Shown one piece after another: positions 26,567 to 35,261 of a DNA stretch of 64,000 bases. The notes below the pieces were generated by a model. It had not been told where the DNA came from, searched no databases, and saw only the letters and a list, made by a program, of their open reading frames with translations. Position 1 is the stretch's first letter. Every line of letters starts with the position of its first letter. Source of the stretch: Sulfurovum sp. UBA12169 (GTDB lineage Bacteria > Campylobacterota > Campylobacteria > Campylobacterales > Sulfurovaceae); the NCBI GenBank assembly GCA_002742845.1, contig DLUH01000001.1, positions 641,651 to 705,650 on the forward strand, written 5' to 3'. The position numbers were made by a program, and so were the translations under genes.

Positions 26567-26773
26567 TTAATCTGTTTTGTTCTCTATTTTGTCACCGGCA
26601 TCTTCTACCGTGTCATCAGCTTTGTCTAAAGCATCTTTAGTATTATCCTTAATGTCACTTGCTACATTGTCAATTTTTTCTCCAGCCTTTTCTGCTGGTC
26701 CTTTTTCTTCACATCCTGTTACCGCAAGTACAAATGCAACTAGCAATGTCCCTATTAATATTTTATTTTTCAT
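26567..26773 (-). CDS. Small lipoprotein, 68 residues
   Basis: A short secreted lipoprotein with a signal ending in the lipobox VTGC (cysteine at residue 21). The mature 48 residues are almost entirely Asp, Glu, Lys and Ala in repeated amphipathic helices (for example DKADDTVEDAGDKIENK). Such proteins are common in environmental Proteobacteria, often beside CsbD/YqjD-type stress genes, but no function is established. AAAGGAG precedes the ATG. With the coiled-coil gene upstream it may form a stress-type pair. Confidence 0.7.
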   Translation of the reverse strand: MKNKILIGTLLVAFVLAVTGCEEKGPAEKAGEKIDNVASDIKDNTKDALDKADDTVEDAGDKIENKTD

Positions 26774-26836
26774 AAATTTCTCCTTTAAAATTGTTTTTAA
26801 TATCCGATGCAGAATAATCTACTTCGTCTATACACT

Positions 26837-26985
26837 TCAACGTCCTGTAATCCAAAAGATTACTGCCATTATTAATCCTGCTACAAGTTTCTTTGAAGAT
26901 TCTTCTTTTTTAGACTTAAGTTCTTCTATGTATCTTCAATTTTATTTTCCAGGTGCTTATTTAAATTTTGAAGCGAGGGACTTCA
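26837..26985 (-). pseudogene. Frameshifted remnant of a small membrane protein
   Basis: Between the two small genes, one frame reads SLQNLNKHLENKIE and the next, offset by one base, continues YIEELKSKKEESSKKLV and then a hydrophobic AGLIMAVIFWITG before a stop. Joining them across one missing base gives a charged helix plus one membrane helix, like the YqjD/DUF883 class of small stress proteins. No start codon remains in the first frame. I infer a decayed gene; chance reading is possible given its small size. Confidence 0.35.
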
Positions 26986-27244
26986 TCATATTACCTAGTG
27001 AATCCCACGCATTTTCGATGCCTGCTTTCATATCTTCCCATGCATCATCACCAGCATCTTTGAGATCAATAAGCTTACTGCTGGCCTCTTCTTGCATGGA
27101 TCGTAGTGCTTCGATTTCCTGATATAATTCAAGTTGTAAATCCGCTTCTGCTTCATCCGCTTCTGCCTTCAGTTTGTCAATATCTGCACTCCACTGATCT
27201 AGTTTCGCCTGTAACTTATCCTCATAACTATCTTTCATACTCAT
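26957..27244 (-). CDS. Coiled-coil protein, about 95 residues
   Basis: A soluble, helical, strongly acidic protein without cysteine. Residues 1-65 are a heptad-rich coiled coil (KLQAKLDQWSADIDKL and following). The C-terminus, DDAWEDMKAGIENAWDSLG, is a tryptophan-containing amphipathic helix reminiscent of apolipoprotein-like bacterial proteins. I chose the ATG at 27244 (MSMKDSYED) because AAGGAAA lies nine bases upstream; an ATG six codons earlier lacks this. Function unknown. A -10 box lies about 80 bp upstream. Confidence 0.7.
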   Translation of the reverse strand: MSMKDSYEDKLQAKLDQWSADIDKLKAEADEAEADLQLELYQEIEALRSMQEEASSKLIDLKDAGDDAWEDMKAGIENAWDSLGNMMKSLASKFK

Positions 27245-27262
27245 GATTAATTTCCTTTTCAA

Positions 27263-27891
27263 GATTTACTTTATACTCAGATTCTAATAATTCTTTAAAA
27301 GTACTAAAATCACCTTTTTTTAATTATAGGTCTAACAATAATAATGTATAACTATTAATCTAAAACTCCCCTGAAAGCCAAAAACATGAAATAATGTTTC
27401 TTAATTATTAGTAGATTTTTTGTGGAATTATCTCAACCAAAAAACTATCACTCCTACGATTAGAAGCCCATAATCTTGAGGAACCACAACAAGATTTCTG
27501 CCAAAAATGAAAGAATTGTTAAGAATAATTTTAAAAAATTAGATTAGGTTGATCCAGACTGCCAGAATAGTAGTTTTTAGAGATGCCAATATATAATTTT
27601 TATACTATTTTGATTTGTAATGATCTGGATATTCAAGAGAAAAAATACTAAGATTTTTTTTGACTGATACTGTATTATAATAAAATATAAATTTTTATTA
27701 TTGTAAGTGGATGTTTAAAATAGCCGGAGTTGGTGATGTGCTGCATTAACTGTCCATAAACTGACAGTGGTGCAAAATTTCACTTGAGATTAGAATTTGC
27801 GTAATATTATAATGTTTCAGTTACGTTAAAAATAGTGAAGACTATATAAATAAAAGTATGTAATTTAGGAGAACAATCCCTATGAAATTAC
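27263..27891. other. 629-bp AT-rich region with gene debris
   Basis: No intact gene. A minus-strand -10 box (27323-27328) serves the coiled-coil gene. A minus-strand frame ending at 27428-27430 reads GRNLVVVPQDYGLLIVGVIV and looks like the end of a lost membrane protein, without a start codon. On the plus strand a 12-codon reading from 27711 (MFKIAGVGDVLH) stops early, and an AGGAG-preceded ATG at 27882 opens a frame that stops after seven codons at the rnpB 3' end. These look like decay products. Confidence 0.5.
27323..27328 (-). promoter_or_regulatory. -10 box for the coiled-coil gene
   Basis: A perfect TATAAT on the minus strand about 79 bases before the chosen ATG. Confidence 0.4.
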
Positions 27892-27892
27892 A

Positions 27893-28241
27893 GGTGCAAC
27901 GATAAGCCGGGTTCTGTCTTGGGTAGTTATTTATCTAGGCACAGTGTTACCACTACGCTCAAGCAAAGTATAAATGCCAAGTTAATGGCTTGTGAGACTC
28001 ATACCATATACTTCTTGCTACGGACAGGGTTTACCTGGCTGCTCTTGTTGCCAAAAGCACCGGTGGGCTCTTACCCCACCCTTTCACTATCACCTGCCGA
28101 TAGAACACCGACAGGCTACCTACTCTCTGTTGCACTTGCCCTCAGATTACTCTGGCCATCCGTTAGATGGAGCCCTGTCTCACTTGTAGCCCGGACTTTC
28201 CTCTCGCAGCGATTATGCTGCCAGCAACTACCTGTTGCACC
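27893..28241 (-). ncRNA. rnpB: RNase P RNA
   Basis: This is the catalytic RNA that removes the 5' leader of precursor tRNAs. The minus strand has the universally conserved GAGGAAAGTCCGGGCT (about 28187-28202) near the 5' end and ACAGAACCCGGCTTAT near the 3' end. The ends pair as GGTGCAAC (28234-28241) with GTTGCACC (27893-27900), forming P1. The length of about 349 bases is normal for bacterial type A. Ends are placed at the P1 helix. Plus-strand open reading frames over this locus are not genes. Confidence 0.95.
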
Positions 28242-28249
28242 TTATTGGA

Positions 28250-28255
28250 ATTATA
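28250..28255 (-). promoter_or_regulatory. -10 box of rnpB
   Basis: TGCTATAAT on the minus strand ends eight bases before the first base of P1, the right distance for a transcript beginning at the mature 5' end. Confidence 0.7.
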
Positions 28256-28308
28256 GCACAAATGCGGTATAGATTAAAAGATTTATGGAGGAAGTTTTAT
28301 AGAGAAGA

Positions 28309-28342
28309 GGCTGGCCAAAAGAAAAGATTCACTCAGCCAGCC
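28309..28342 (-). terminator. Candidate terminator of the oorDABC operon
   Basis: GGCTGGC (28309-28315) pairs perfectly with GCCAGCC (28336-28342), loop of about 20, starting 18 bp past the oorC stop. On the minus strand it is followed by TCTTCTCTAT, only moderately T-rich. Confidence 0.45.
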
Positions 28343-28359
28343 CATAAAGATTCAATATG

Positions 28360-28929
28360 CTATTGAGCAGGCCCTTGGGCGATCGCCTCTAGTGCGTATT
28401 TTTCACCAAGTTCATATGCCTTAAGGTTTACAGCATGCACTTTTTCCGGAACTTTGCTCAACATAGTATCCACAAGGACTTTTTTGTCAAGTGCCTTTGT
28501 GAATGTATTTGCAATAGCAAGCGCAACTACAGATTGCGTAATTACATTTCCTACTTCTTCTTTCGCGATTGTAATGATAGGAATTTCATAGATATTCCAT
28601 TTCTTTTTATCTTCCTCTGTCGGATGTACCAAGTTTGGCTCAATCACGATTGTACCGCCCGGCTGTACACCGTTTTTAAAAAGCCTATAACTTACATCTG
28701 CAACTGAAAGCATAAAATTCACCTCACCATCATTTGCATAAGGATAAAAAATCTCTTCATCATCAAGAGTGATATCAACAACCGTTGGTCCCCCGCGTAC
28801 CTGTGAGGTATAGGTTGCCGTCTTGAGTCCATACCCGCCCGTTTTAATTTTAGCTGCGGCAAAAATCTCTCCAGCAAGAAGAACACCCTGCCCACCAACG
28901 CCTGTAAATCTCATTAATGTTCGTGCCAT
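28360..28929 (-). CDS. oorC: 2-oxoglutarate:ferredoxin oxidoreductase, gamma subunit
   Basis: The 189-residue gamma subunit belongs to the pyruvate/ketoisovalerate oxidoreductase catalytic-domain family. Visible hallmarks are TGVGGQGVLLAGEI near the N-terminus, TYTSQVRGGPT and the C-terminal MLSKVPEKVHAVN. With OorA, OorB and OorD it forms the enzyme that interconverts 2-oxoglutarate and succinyl-CoA with ferredoxin; in autotrophic Campylobacterota it runs in the carboxylating direction. It is the last gene of oorDABC, nine bases after oorB. Confidence 0.93.
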   Translation of the reverse strand: MARTLMRFTGVGGQGVLLAGEIFAAAKIKTGGYGLKTATYTSQVRGGPTVVDITLDDEEIFYPYANDGEVNFMLSVADVSYRLFKNGVQPGGTIVIEPNLVHPTEEDKKKWNIYEIPIITIAKEEVGNVITQSVVALAIANTFTKALDKKVLVDTMLSKVPEKVHAVNLKAYELGEKYALEAIAQGPAQ

Positions 28930-28938
28930 TGCATCTCC

Positions 28939-29796
28939 TTATATTTTTTTGACAAAGTCGTCTTGAGTAATTTTCCCACGCTTGCCTTGGTGCACATCTC
29001 TAACCTCTTGGTACATTTCACAATACTCTTTTGCGGTTGTATCTTGCTTTAAGATACCCGTTGGCAATAAGTTAAGCTGCTCTTCCGGACTCAATTTATC
29101 ATATTTTGCTTTTGAAACAGTAATGCTGTCAATCCAATCGAGGTTTTCCATAGCATTTGCCATTTTATTCTTTCTGCCAAGGTTGATATGACAATTTGAC
29201 AGTGCCTCAACATAAGAAAAACCTTTATGCTCCATAGCATCTACTAAAAGCTTTTCAAGTTTTTTAGGAGCTGTGACAGTTTCTCTGCCTACAAAAGAAG
29301 CTCCAGCAGCAATTGCTAGCTTGCATCCATCAAATGTAGGGTCAATATTTCCTGCCTTTTGAGAAACAGTCCACATACCCTGAGGTGTTGTTGGGGACGT
29401 CTGTGAATTGGTCAATCCATAAATAAAATTTTGAATAACAATGAATGTTATGTCAATATTTCTTCTGCATCCATGAATGGTATGATTGCCGCCGATCGCC
29501 AAAGCATCTCCGTCTCCTGCAACACAAACAACATGCTTGTCAGGATTTGCCAATTTGATACCCGTTGCAAAAGCAATCGTTCTGCCATGCGTCGTATGTA
29601 CGGTATTAAAATCAACATACGATGAAAATCTTCCCGAACATCCGATTCCTGAGACAACACACACATCATCCTTGCTCCATCCAAGTTTATCAACAGCACG
29701 AATAAAAGATTTAAGAATTACTCCATCACCGCAACCCCAACACCATAGCGTTGGCATCTTTTCTAATCTTAAATAACTATCATAATTAAATGCCAT
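28939..29796 (-). CDS. oorB: 2-oxoglutarate:ferredoxin oxidoreductase, beta subunit
   Basis: The 285-residue beta subunit binds thiamine pyrophosphate. It has the WCWGCGDG cluster-ligand region at the N-terminus, GIGCSGR with another conserved cysteine, and the TPP/magnesium motif GDGDALAIGGNH followed by NFIYGLTNSQTSPT. The GLTxGQ-like segment is characteristic of 2-oxoacid:ferredoxin beta subunits. Two bases separate it from oorA. Confidence 0.94.
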   Translation of the reverse strand: MAFNYDSYLRLEKMPTLWCWGCGDGVILKSFIRAVDKLGWSKDDVCVVSGIGCSGRFSSYVDFNTVHTTHGRTIAFATGIKLANPDKHVVCVAGDGDALAIGGNHTIHGCRRNIDITFIVIQNFIYGLTNSQTSPTTPQGMWTVSQKAGNIDPTFDGCKLAIAAGASFVGRETVTAPKKLEKLLVDAMEHKGFSYVEALSNCHINLGRKNKMANAMENLDWIDSITVSKAKYDKLSPEEQLNLLPTGILKQDTTAKEYCEMYQEVRDVHQGKRGKITQDDFVKKI

Positions 29797-29797
29797 C

Positions 29798-30931
29798 TTA
29801 TAGCTCCTTTACTTTATTTACAATCTCAAATGGAGAAATCGGCCGTCCATTTACTTTAAATAGACCTTCAATATCAAGTCTGCCTGAAGCTCTCTGTACT
29901 TCATCTCTATATTGACCGATATTAAGCTCAACACATAATACTTTTCCGATTTTATCTGTATGCTTTTTGATCGCCTCTGCCGGACTTGGCCATAAAGTAA
30001 TAGGTCTAAATAAGCCAGCCTTGATACCTTCTGCCCTTAAATGTCTGATTGCCTCTTTTGCTGAGAGGGAAACTGAACCGTAAGCCACAATCATCACTTC
30101 AGCATCATCCATCATAAACTCCTCATAGGAATCTATCTCTTCTTGATGTGCTTCTACTTTGTTAAATAGTCTTTCAATTAAGAGCCTGCATGTTTCAATC
30201 TCTTCTGTCGGAAAACCATTTTTATCATGATGAAGTCCCGTAAAGTGATATCTGTATCCTTTAAACATCGGATTAAGAACTGCCGGTTCATCCTGTGCTA
30301 CACCATAGGGATGATACTCTTCTGCCGGACCATCAAATGTTTTTCTTGGCTTGATACCTGATTTTACGACTTCAGCGGTTGGTATATCCGCTTTCCCATG
30401 CATATGACCCAAAGTTTCATCCAAAAGCACAAATACAGGCTGCATAAATCTATCTGCGAGATTAAATGCTCTTACTGTTTCAGTATAGCACTCGGCCAAA
30501 TTTCCCGCACAAAGAGTAATGGATTTGTAATCACCGTGTGATGGGTTTTTTGCTTGTGCGACGTCACCTTGAGATACACGTGTCGGAAGACCTGTAGAAG
30601 GGCCGCCTCTCATAACATTTATAACCACCAAAGGCACTTCTGTCATCTGCGCCAAACCAAGGTTCTCAGCCTTAAGTGAAATACCTGGTCCGGAAGTAGC
30701 TGTCAATGATCTTACGCCTGACATCGAAGCACCGATTGCAGCAGCAACACCGGCTATCTCATCTTCCATCTGAATCGCAGTTCCGCCTATTCGTGGCAGT
30801 AAATCAGAAATGGTATGCATTACTTCACTTGATGGGGTAATAGGATATCCTGAAAAAAACTTGCATCCTGCATCAACGGCTGCTCTTGCAGCTAAGTCAT
30901 TTCCTGTTGATATTATTTCTCTTGTTGACAT
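29798..30931 (-). CDS. oorA: 2-oxoglutarate:ferredoxin oxidoreductase, alpha subunit
   Basis: The 377-residue alpha subunit holds the pyrimidine-binding and transketolase C-terminal-like domains. Visible motifs are FSGYPITPSSEVMH near residue 22, QMEDEIAGVAAAIGASMSG and TATSGPGISLKAENLG. The GYPITPSSE segment is typical of the KorA/OorA group, which acts on 2-oxoglutarate. The start overlaps the oorD stop as TAATG. Confidence 0.95.
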   Translation of the reverse strand: MSTREIISTGNDLAARAAVDAGCKFFSGYPITPSSEVMHTISDLLPRIGGTAIQMEDEIAGVAAAIGASMSGVRSLTATSGPGISLKAENLGLAQMTEVPLVVINVMRGGPSTGLPTRVSQGDVAQAKNPSHGDYKSITLCAGNLAECYTETVRAFNLADRFMQPVFVLLDETLGHMHGKADIPTAEVVKSGIKPRKTFDGPAEEYHPYGVAQDEPAVLNPMFKGYRYHFTGLHHDKNGFPTEEIETCRLLIERLFNKVEAHQEEIDSYEEFMMDDAEVMIVAYGSVSLSAKEAIRHLRAEGIKAGLFRPITLWPSPAEAIKKHTDKIGKVLCVELNIGQYRDEVQRASGRLDIEGLFKVNGRPISPFEIVNKVKEL

Positions 30932-31263
30932 TAGTTGGCCTCCTTGTAGTCTGCAGGCAATCTAAAACCATTGTTTACGATTGCCTCTCGTCTTGCTTTT
31001 GCACTATCTGTTAATTTTGCAAATTTAAATTCCTTCTTGTCTGCAACATAGATTGCAAAATCCGGACATGAAAGTTCACATTCATTGCATCCTATACAAG
31101 AATCCGGCGCCACAACATCTATTATCGCACCCAATGTTGAGCCTGCATCCGCTTTCATAGAAAGTACACCAGCCGGACATACATCTACACAGATATCACA
31201 CGCTTTGCATCTGGCTGTATTTACCCAAACTGGAGTATTTTCCGGAGCTTTCATCACTGCCAT
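30931..31263 (-). CDS. oorD: 2-oxoglutarate:ferredoxin oxidoreductase, ferredoxin-like delta subunit
   Basis: A protein of about 110 residues with two [4Fe-4S] motifs, CKACDICVDVCPAG and CIGCNECELSCPD, matching the delta subunit that passes electrons to or from ferredoxin. I chose the ATG at 31263 (MAVMKAPEN), preceded by AGGGG; an ATG sixteen codons upstream has no ribosome site. First gene of the operon. The 195-bp gap upstream separates it from sucD and contains the sucCD terminator. Confidence 0.93.
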   Translation of the reverse strand: MAVMKAPENTPVWVNTARCKACDICVDVCPAGVLSMKADAGSTLGAIIDVVAPDSCIGCNECELSCPDFAIYVADKKEFKFAKLTDSAKARREAIVNNGFRLPADYKEAN

Positions 31264-31470
31264 GGTTTCCCCTTTTAATTTTATAATTATTAAGTGAGAT
31301 TTACTATTCACTAAGATTAGAATAGCTTAGTTTTATTAAGGGTGTTATAAATAGGATTGAATTATTGTTGCCACAAGAAATGTTGTTACCATTTGAAGCA
31401 AAAAACTAAAAGTATTTTTCTATAAAACAAAAGGTATGTATTAAAATGAAACGAACAGAGGAAAGATGGG

Positions 31471-31500
31471 CTTAAGGACAGGATATTCCTGAGCCTTAAG
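31471..31500 (-). terminator. Strong hairpin downstream of sucCD
   Basis: CTTAAGG-CAGGA-TAT-TCCTG-CCTTAAG, two stacked stems of seven and five pairs with a small internal bulge, beginning seven bases after the sucD stop. There is no strong T run, so it may act as a terminator or as a 3'-end stabiliser between the sucCD and oor transcripts. Confidence 0.6.
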
Positions 31501-31506
31501 GATAAT

Positions 31507-32379
31507 CTATTTGGATAAAACTTCTTTAACAGCTTTACCAATTTCCGCAGGAGAAACCACTACTCTTACGCCTGCTGCTTCAAGCGCATCCATCTTTTCT
31601 TTCGCTGTTCCCGCACTTCCGCTCACAATAGCCCCGGCATGCCCCATTCTTTTGCCTTTTGGGGCTGTTTGTCCTGCGATAAAAGCAACAACCGGTTTTG
31701 TAATATGGTCCTTAATATACTTCGCCGCTTGAATTTCAAGATCCCCGCCGATTTCACCTATCATGACAATAGCTTCTGTTTGAGGATCAGCTTCAAACAT
31801 TGGAAGAAGCTGCTTGTAAGAAAGCCCGATAATTGGATCTCCTCCGATTCCTACTGCCGTAGAGATACCAAATCCTTCTTTGCAAACCTGATTTGCTCCC
31901 TCATACGTCAATGTGCCTGATTTGGAAATCAATCCTACATTTCCTTTTTTGAAAATCATACCGGGCATAATCCCTATTTTGCACTCTTCGGCAGTAATGA
32001 TTCCCGGACAATTTGGTCCAATCGTTTTCATGCCGTGTTTTACAGCGTATGCTTTGGCAGCTTGCATATCCCTTACCGGTGCGCCTTCAGTGATAATTAC
32101 TGCAAGTTCCACCCCGGCATCCGCAGCTTCCATCACCGCATCAGCGACAAACGCAGGCGGTACAAATACCATAGAAACCGTTGCTCCTGTAGTTGCCACT
32201 GCTTCTTTGACTGTATTGAATACAGGCTTGCCTAAATGGACCTCTCCGCCTTTACCCGGAGTAACCCCTCCGACAATTTTTGTTCCATAGGCCATACATT
32301 GTTCTGCGTGAAATGTGCCTTCTGAACCCGTAAATCCCTGCACGATGACTTTTGTATCTTTGTTTACCAATATTGACAT
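31507..32379 (-). CDS. sucD: Succinyl-CoA synthetase, alpha subunit
   Basis: SucD with SucC interconverts succinate and succinyl-CoA using a nucleotide. The 290 residues have the CoA-binding Rossmann domain ([13 protein letters not shown] and GGVTPGKGG), a PNCPGI segment and the phosphorylated histidine in [11 protein letters not shown] (about residue 246). It is three bases downstream of sucC. In a reductive TCA cycle it would supply succinyl-CoA for the adjacent 2-oxoglutarate synthase. Confidence 0.96.
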   Translation of the reverse strand: MSILVNKDTKVIVQGFTGSEGTFHAEQCMAYGTKIVGGVTPGKGGEVHLGKPVFNTVKEAVATTGATVSMVFVPPAFVADAVMEAADAGVELAVIITEGAPVRDMQAAKAYAVKHGMKTIGPNCPGIITAEECKIGIMPGMIFKKGNVGLISKSGTLTYEGANQVCKEGFGISTAVGIGGDPIIGLSYKQLLPMFEADPQTEAIVMIGEIGGDLEIQAAKYIKDHITKPVVAFIAGQTAPKGKRMGHAGAIVSGSAGTAKEKMDALEAAGVRVVVSPAEIGKAVKEVLSK

Positions 32380-32382
32380 CTA

Positions 32383-33555
32383 CTACTCTCCTTTTGCTGC
32401 TGCTACGGCTTTAGCCGCACCGTCTGCCAAATCTGTTGCTGCAATTACATTGGCTATGTTTGCATTTTTTAAAATTTCAGCTGCTTCGGCCGCATTTGTC
32501 CCATCAAGTCTTACGATAACCGGAACATGCACATCTACCATTTTAGTTGCTTCCAAAATACCGTTTGCAATCCTGTCACATCTTACGATCCCGCCAAAAA
32601 TATTGACAAAAATTGCTTTTACATTGGGGTTTTTCAATATAATTTCAAAACCTTTTGCAACCGTTTCGGCGTTCGCCTTCCCCCCTACATCTAGGAAGTT
32701 TGCCGGTGTGCCGCCCATATAATTGATCGTATCCATAGTTCCCATAGCAAGACCGGCACCATTTACCATACAACCTATCTCACCGTCAAGTGCGATATAA
32801 GAAAGTCCGTATCGACCCGCTTCTCTTTCGTCCGGATCTTCTTCTGAAACATCTCTCATCTCTTCGATATCCGGATGTCTCCCGAGGGCAGAATCATCAA
32901 ATCCCATTTTTCCGTCAAGCGCAAGGAAGTCCCCGGAACCGGTTTTAATAAGCGGGTTGATTTCAATCATTTCAGCGTCATTTTCCATATACACATTATA
33001 AAGTGCTTTCGCAAATTTAATGAACTTATTTTGCTCATTTTTGTCAATAATTCCAAGACCGAACACTAACTCTCTACCGTGAAAACCTTGAAACCCGATA
33101 GAAGGATCAATGGCAACTTTGATGATTTTTTCCGGTGATTTTTCGGCCACCTTTTCAATCTCCATGCCTCCTTCGGTTGAAGCCATAATAACAGGCATTT
33201 CTTTGGCACGATCAAGCACTATCCCCAAATAGAGCTCATCTTTAATATCGGCTCCCTCTTCAATATACACCTTTTGAACCAATTTTCCTTCCGGTCCGGT
33301 CTGGTGTGTTACCAACGTCATTCCCAGAATTTCGTCGGCAAGCTGTCTAACTTCTTCTTTTGATTTGGCAAGCTTCACACCTCCGCCCAACCCACGGCCG
33401 CCGGCATGAATCTGTGCTTTTACTACCCAGATATTTCCACCCAATTCAGACGCGTTTGCCGCAGCCTCATCGGGTGTGTTTGCCACAATACCTCTTGGTG
33501 TAGGTACGCCATATTTTTGAAATATTTGTTTCGCCTGATACTCATGAATATTCAC
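32383..33555 (-). CDS. sucC: Succinyl-CoA synthetase, beta subunit
   Basis: The 390-residue ATP-grasp subunit of succinyl-CoA synthetase. It begins with [19 protein letters not shown], the standard SucC N-terminus, and ends with the ligase domain containing [15 protein letters not shown] sequence. The start is GTG at 33555, because AAAGGAG lies six bases upstream; the ATG fourteen codons earlier would put the ribosome site inside the gene. A promoter with TATAAT (33589-33594) lies close upstream. Confidence 0.95.
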   Translation of the reverse strand: MNIHEYQAKQIFQKYGVPTPRGIVANTPDEAAANASELGGNIWVVKAQIHAGGRGLGGGVKLAKSKEEVRQLADEILGMTLVTHQTGPEGKLVQKVYIEEGADIKDELYLGIVLDRAKEMPVIMASTEGGMEIEKVAEKSPEKIIKVAIDPSIGFQGFHGRELVFGLGIIDKNEQNKFIKFAKALYNVYMENDAEMIEINPLIKTGSGDFLALDGKMGFDDSALGRHPDIEEMRDVSEEDPDEREAGRYGLSYIALDGEIGCMVNGAGLAMGTMDTINYMGGTPANFLDVGGKANAETVAKGFEIILKNPNVKAIFVNIFGGIVRCDRIANGILEATKMVDVHVPVIVRLDGTNAAEAAEILKNANIANVIAATDLADGAAKAVAAAKGE

Positions 33556-33588
33556 GTGTACTCCTTTAAAATTACAATAAGTTAAAAT

Positions 33589-33594
33589 ATTATA
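33589..33594 (-). promoter_or_regulatory. -10 box for sucCD
   Basis: A perfect TATAAT on the minus strand, 33 bases before the GTG start of sucC. Confidence 0.55.
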
Positions 33595-33692
33595 CATTTA
33601 ACTGAAATAATATTGTATTAATTCAATTATCATCAAGAATGATTTTAGAAAAGTGTTAAATATTTACACAGTTTGATAAAAGTCTAAAGTAG

Positions 33693-33718
33693 AAGCAGAG
33701 GGTTTACCCCTCCTGCTT
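33693..33718 (-). terminator. Terminator downstream of fumC
   Basis: On the minus strand AAGCA-GAGGG-GTAAA-CCCTC-TGCTT forms ten pairs with one bulged G, about 44 bases past the fumC stop, then a moderately T-rich stretch. Confidence 0.6.
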
Positions 33719-33761
33719 GTGTAGAATTTTTACATTGTGAATCAATCAAATTCTAAACATT

Positions 33762-35159
33762 CTACGCTTTAGGAGCAATCATATCCTCTGGACGCACATA
33801 CTTATCAAACTCTTCCGCACTCAAAAACCCAAGGCTAATCGCTTCTTCTTTGAGAGTGGTTCCGTTTGCATGTGCGGTTTTGGCTATCTTTGCTGCTTTT
33901 TCATATCCGATATGCGGGTTCAATGCTGTTACCAACATTAACGAATCATTTAGAAATTTATCGATATTGGATCTTATGGGCTCAATGCCTACAGCACAAT
34001 TTGTATCAAAACTTCTCATTGCATCTGATAAAAGTTTTATTGACTGCAAAATATTGTAGGCAATAACCGGCTTAAATACATTCAATTCAAAATTGCCCTG
34101 GGATGCAGCAATACCAACCGCAACATCATTTCCCATCACCTGAACAGCCACCATTGTCATAGCCTCAGACTGTGTTGGATTTACTTTACCCGGCATAATG
34201 GATGAGCCCGGTTCGTTTTCAGGAATAGAAATTTCTCCAATTCCGCATCTAGGTCCGGACGCCAACCATCTAACATCATTGGCTATTTTCATTAAGTTTC
34301 CTGCAAGCGCTTTGAGCGCTCCGCTAAGAACTACTTCTGCATCATGCCCTGTAAGCGCATGAAACTTATTTGGCTGAGATACAAATCCATAATCTTTTGC
34401 CATAAAACTATTCAGCATTGCTGACACTTTTTGTGAAAACTCAGGGTGCGAATTCAATCCCGTGCCAACTGCTGTACCGCCAATCGCCAATTGACGACAA
34501 TATATCAACGTATCATTGATTTGCTGCAGATTTGTTTCGAGCATGGCCACATACCCGCTAAGCTCTTGACCCAAGGTAAGCGGTGTTGCATCCTGAAGGT
34601 GCGTTCTGCCTATTTTTACGATATCTGTAAATGCATTTGATTTACTTTCAAGCGTTGCCTTGAGCTGATTTAATGCAGGGATAAGATTATCTGTTACTGC
34701 GACTACTTCCGCGATACGCATGCCTGTTGGATAAGTATCGTTTGAGCTTTGACCCTTGTTTACATCGTCATTGGGATGTACCAGTTTTTCTTTCGTAAAG
34801 TCTCCGCCTAAAATTTCAATCGCTTTGTTTGCAACTACTTCATTAACATTCATATTTGATTGGGTTCCCGAACCTGTTTGCCATACCACCAAAGGAAAAT
34901 TGTCATCAAGTTCGCCTGCTAAAATAGCGTCACATGCTTTAGTTATCGCTTCAGTTTTTTTATCATCCAGGCGACCAAGTTCATGATTGACCAAAGCGCA
35001 TGCTTTTTTAAGATTGGCAAAACCGTATATAACTTCAATAGGCATTTTTTCATTGCCTATCTCAAAATTCTGAACCGATCTTTGAGTCTGTGCCGCCCAA
35101 TACTTGTCCGCAGGAACCCGGACTTCTCCCATGGTATCTTTTTCTATTCTAAAACTCAT
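33762..35159 (-). CDS. fumC: Class II fumarate hydratase
   Basis: Fumarase interconverts fumarate and malate. The 465-residue protein is the oxygen-stable, cluster-free type. It has [14 protein letters not shown] at the N-terminus, [30 protein letters not shown] and the signature [15 protein letters not shown]. The [14 protein letters not shown] form favours fumarase over aspartase. I chose the ATG at 35159; the ATG two codons earlier overlaps the AAGGAG ribosome site. mdh is the next gene upstream. Confidence 0.95.
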   Translation of the reverse strand: MSFRIEKDTMGEVRVPADKYWAAQTQRSVQNFEIGNEKMPIEVIYGFANLKKACALVNHELGRLDDKKTEAITKACDAILAGELDDNFPLVVWQTGSGTQSNMNVNEVVANKAIEILGGDFTKEKLVHPNDDVNKGQSSNDTYPTGMRIAEVVAVTDNLIPALNQLKATLESKSNAFTDIVKIGRTHLQDATPLTLGQELSGYVAMLETNLQQINDTLIYCRQLAIGGTAVGTGLNSHPEFSQKVSAMLNSFMAKDYGFVSQPNKFHALTGHDAEVVLSGALKALAGNLMKIANDVRWLASGPRCGIGEISIPENEPGSSIMPGKVNPTQSEAMTMVAVQVMGNDVAVGIAASQGNFELNVFKPVIAYNILQSIKLLSDAMRSFDTNCAVGIEPIRSNIDKFLNDSLMLVTALNPHIGYEKAAKIAKTAHANGTTLKEEAISLGFLSAEEFDKYVRPEDMIAPKA

Positions 35160-35261
35160 TTTCATCTCCTTTTGTTCTGCTCTTTTCTTTTAAAAGAGTC
35201 TCCCTGCCCTTTGTGCCGCCAATTTAAACCTCCAGTAAACAAAAAGTGATTTCATTTTTTG

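Noticed and set aside
27919..28272. A 117-residue plus-strand reading
   Set aside because: It is antisense to the RNase P RNA, whose conserved motifs and pairing ends are clear.
33762..35159. Aspartate ammonia-lyase as alternative to fumarase
   Set aside because: The N-terminal [14 protein letters not shown] form and the location beside mdh fit class II fumarase.
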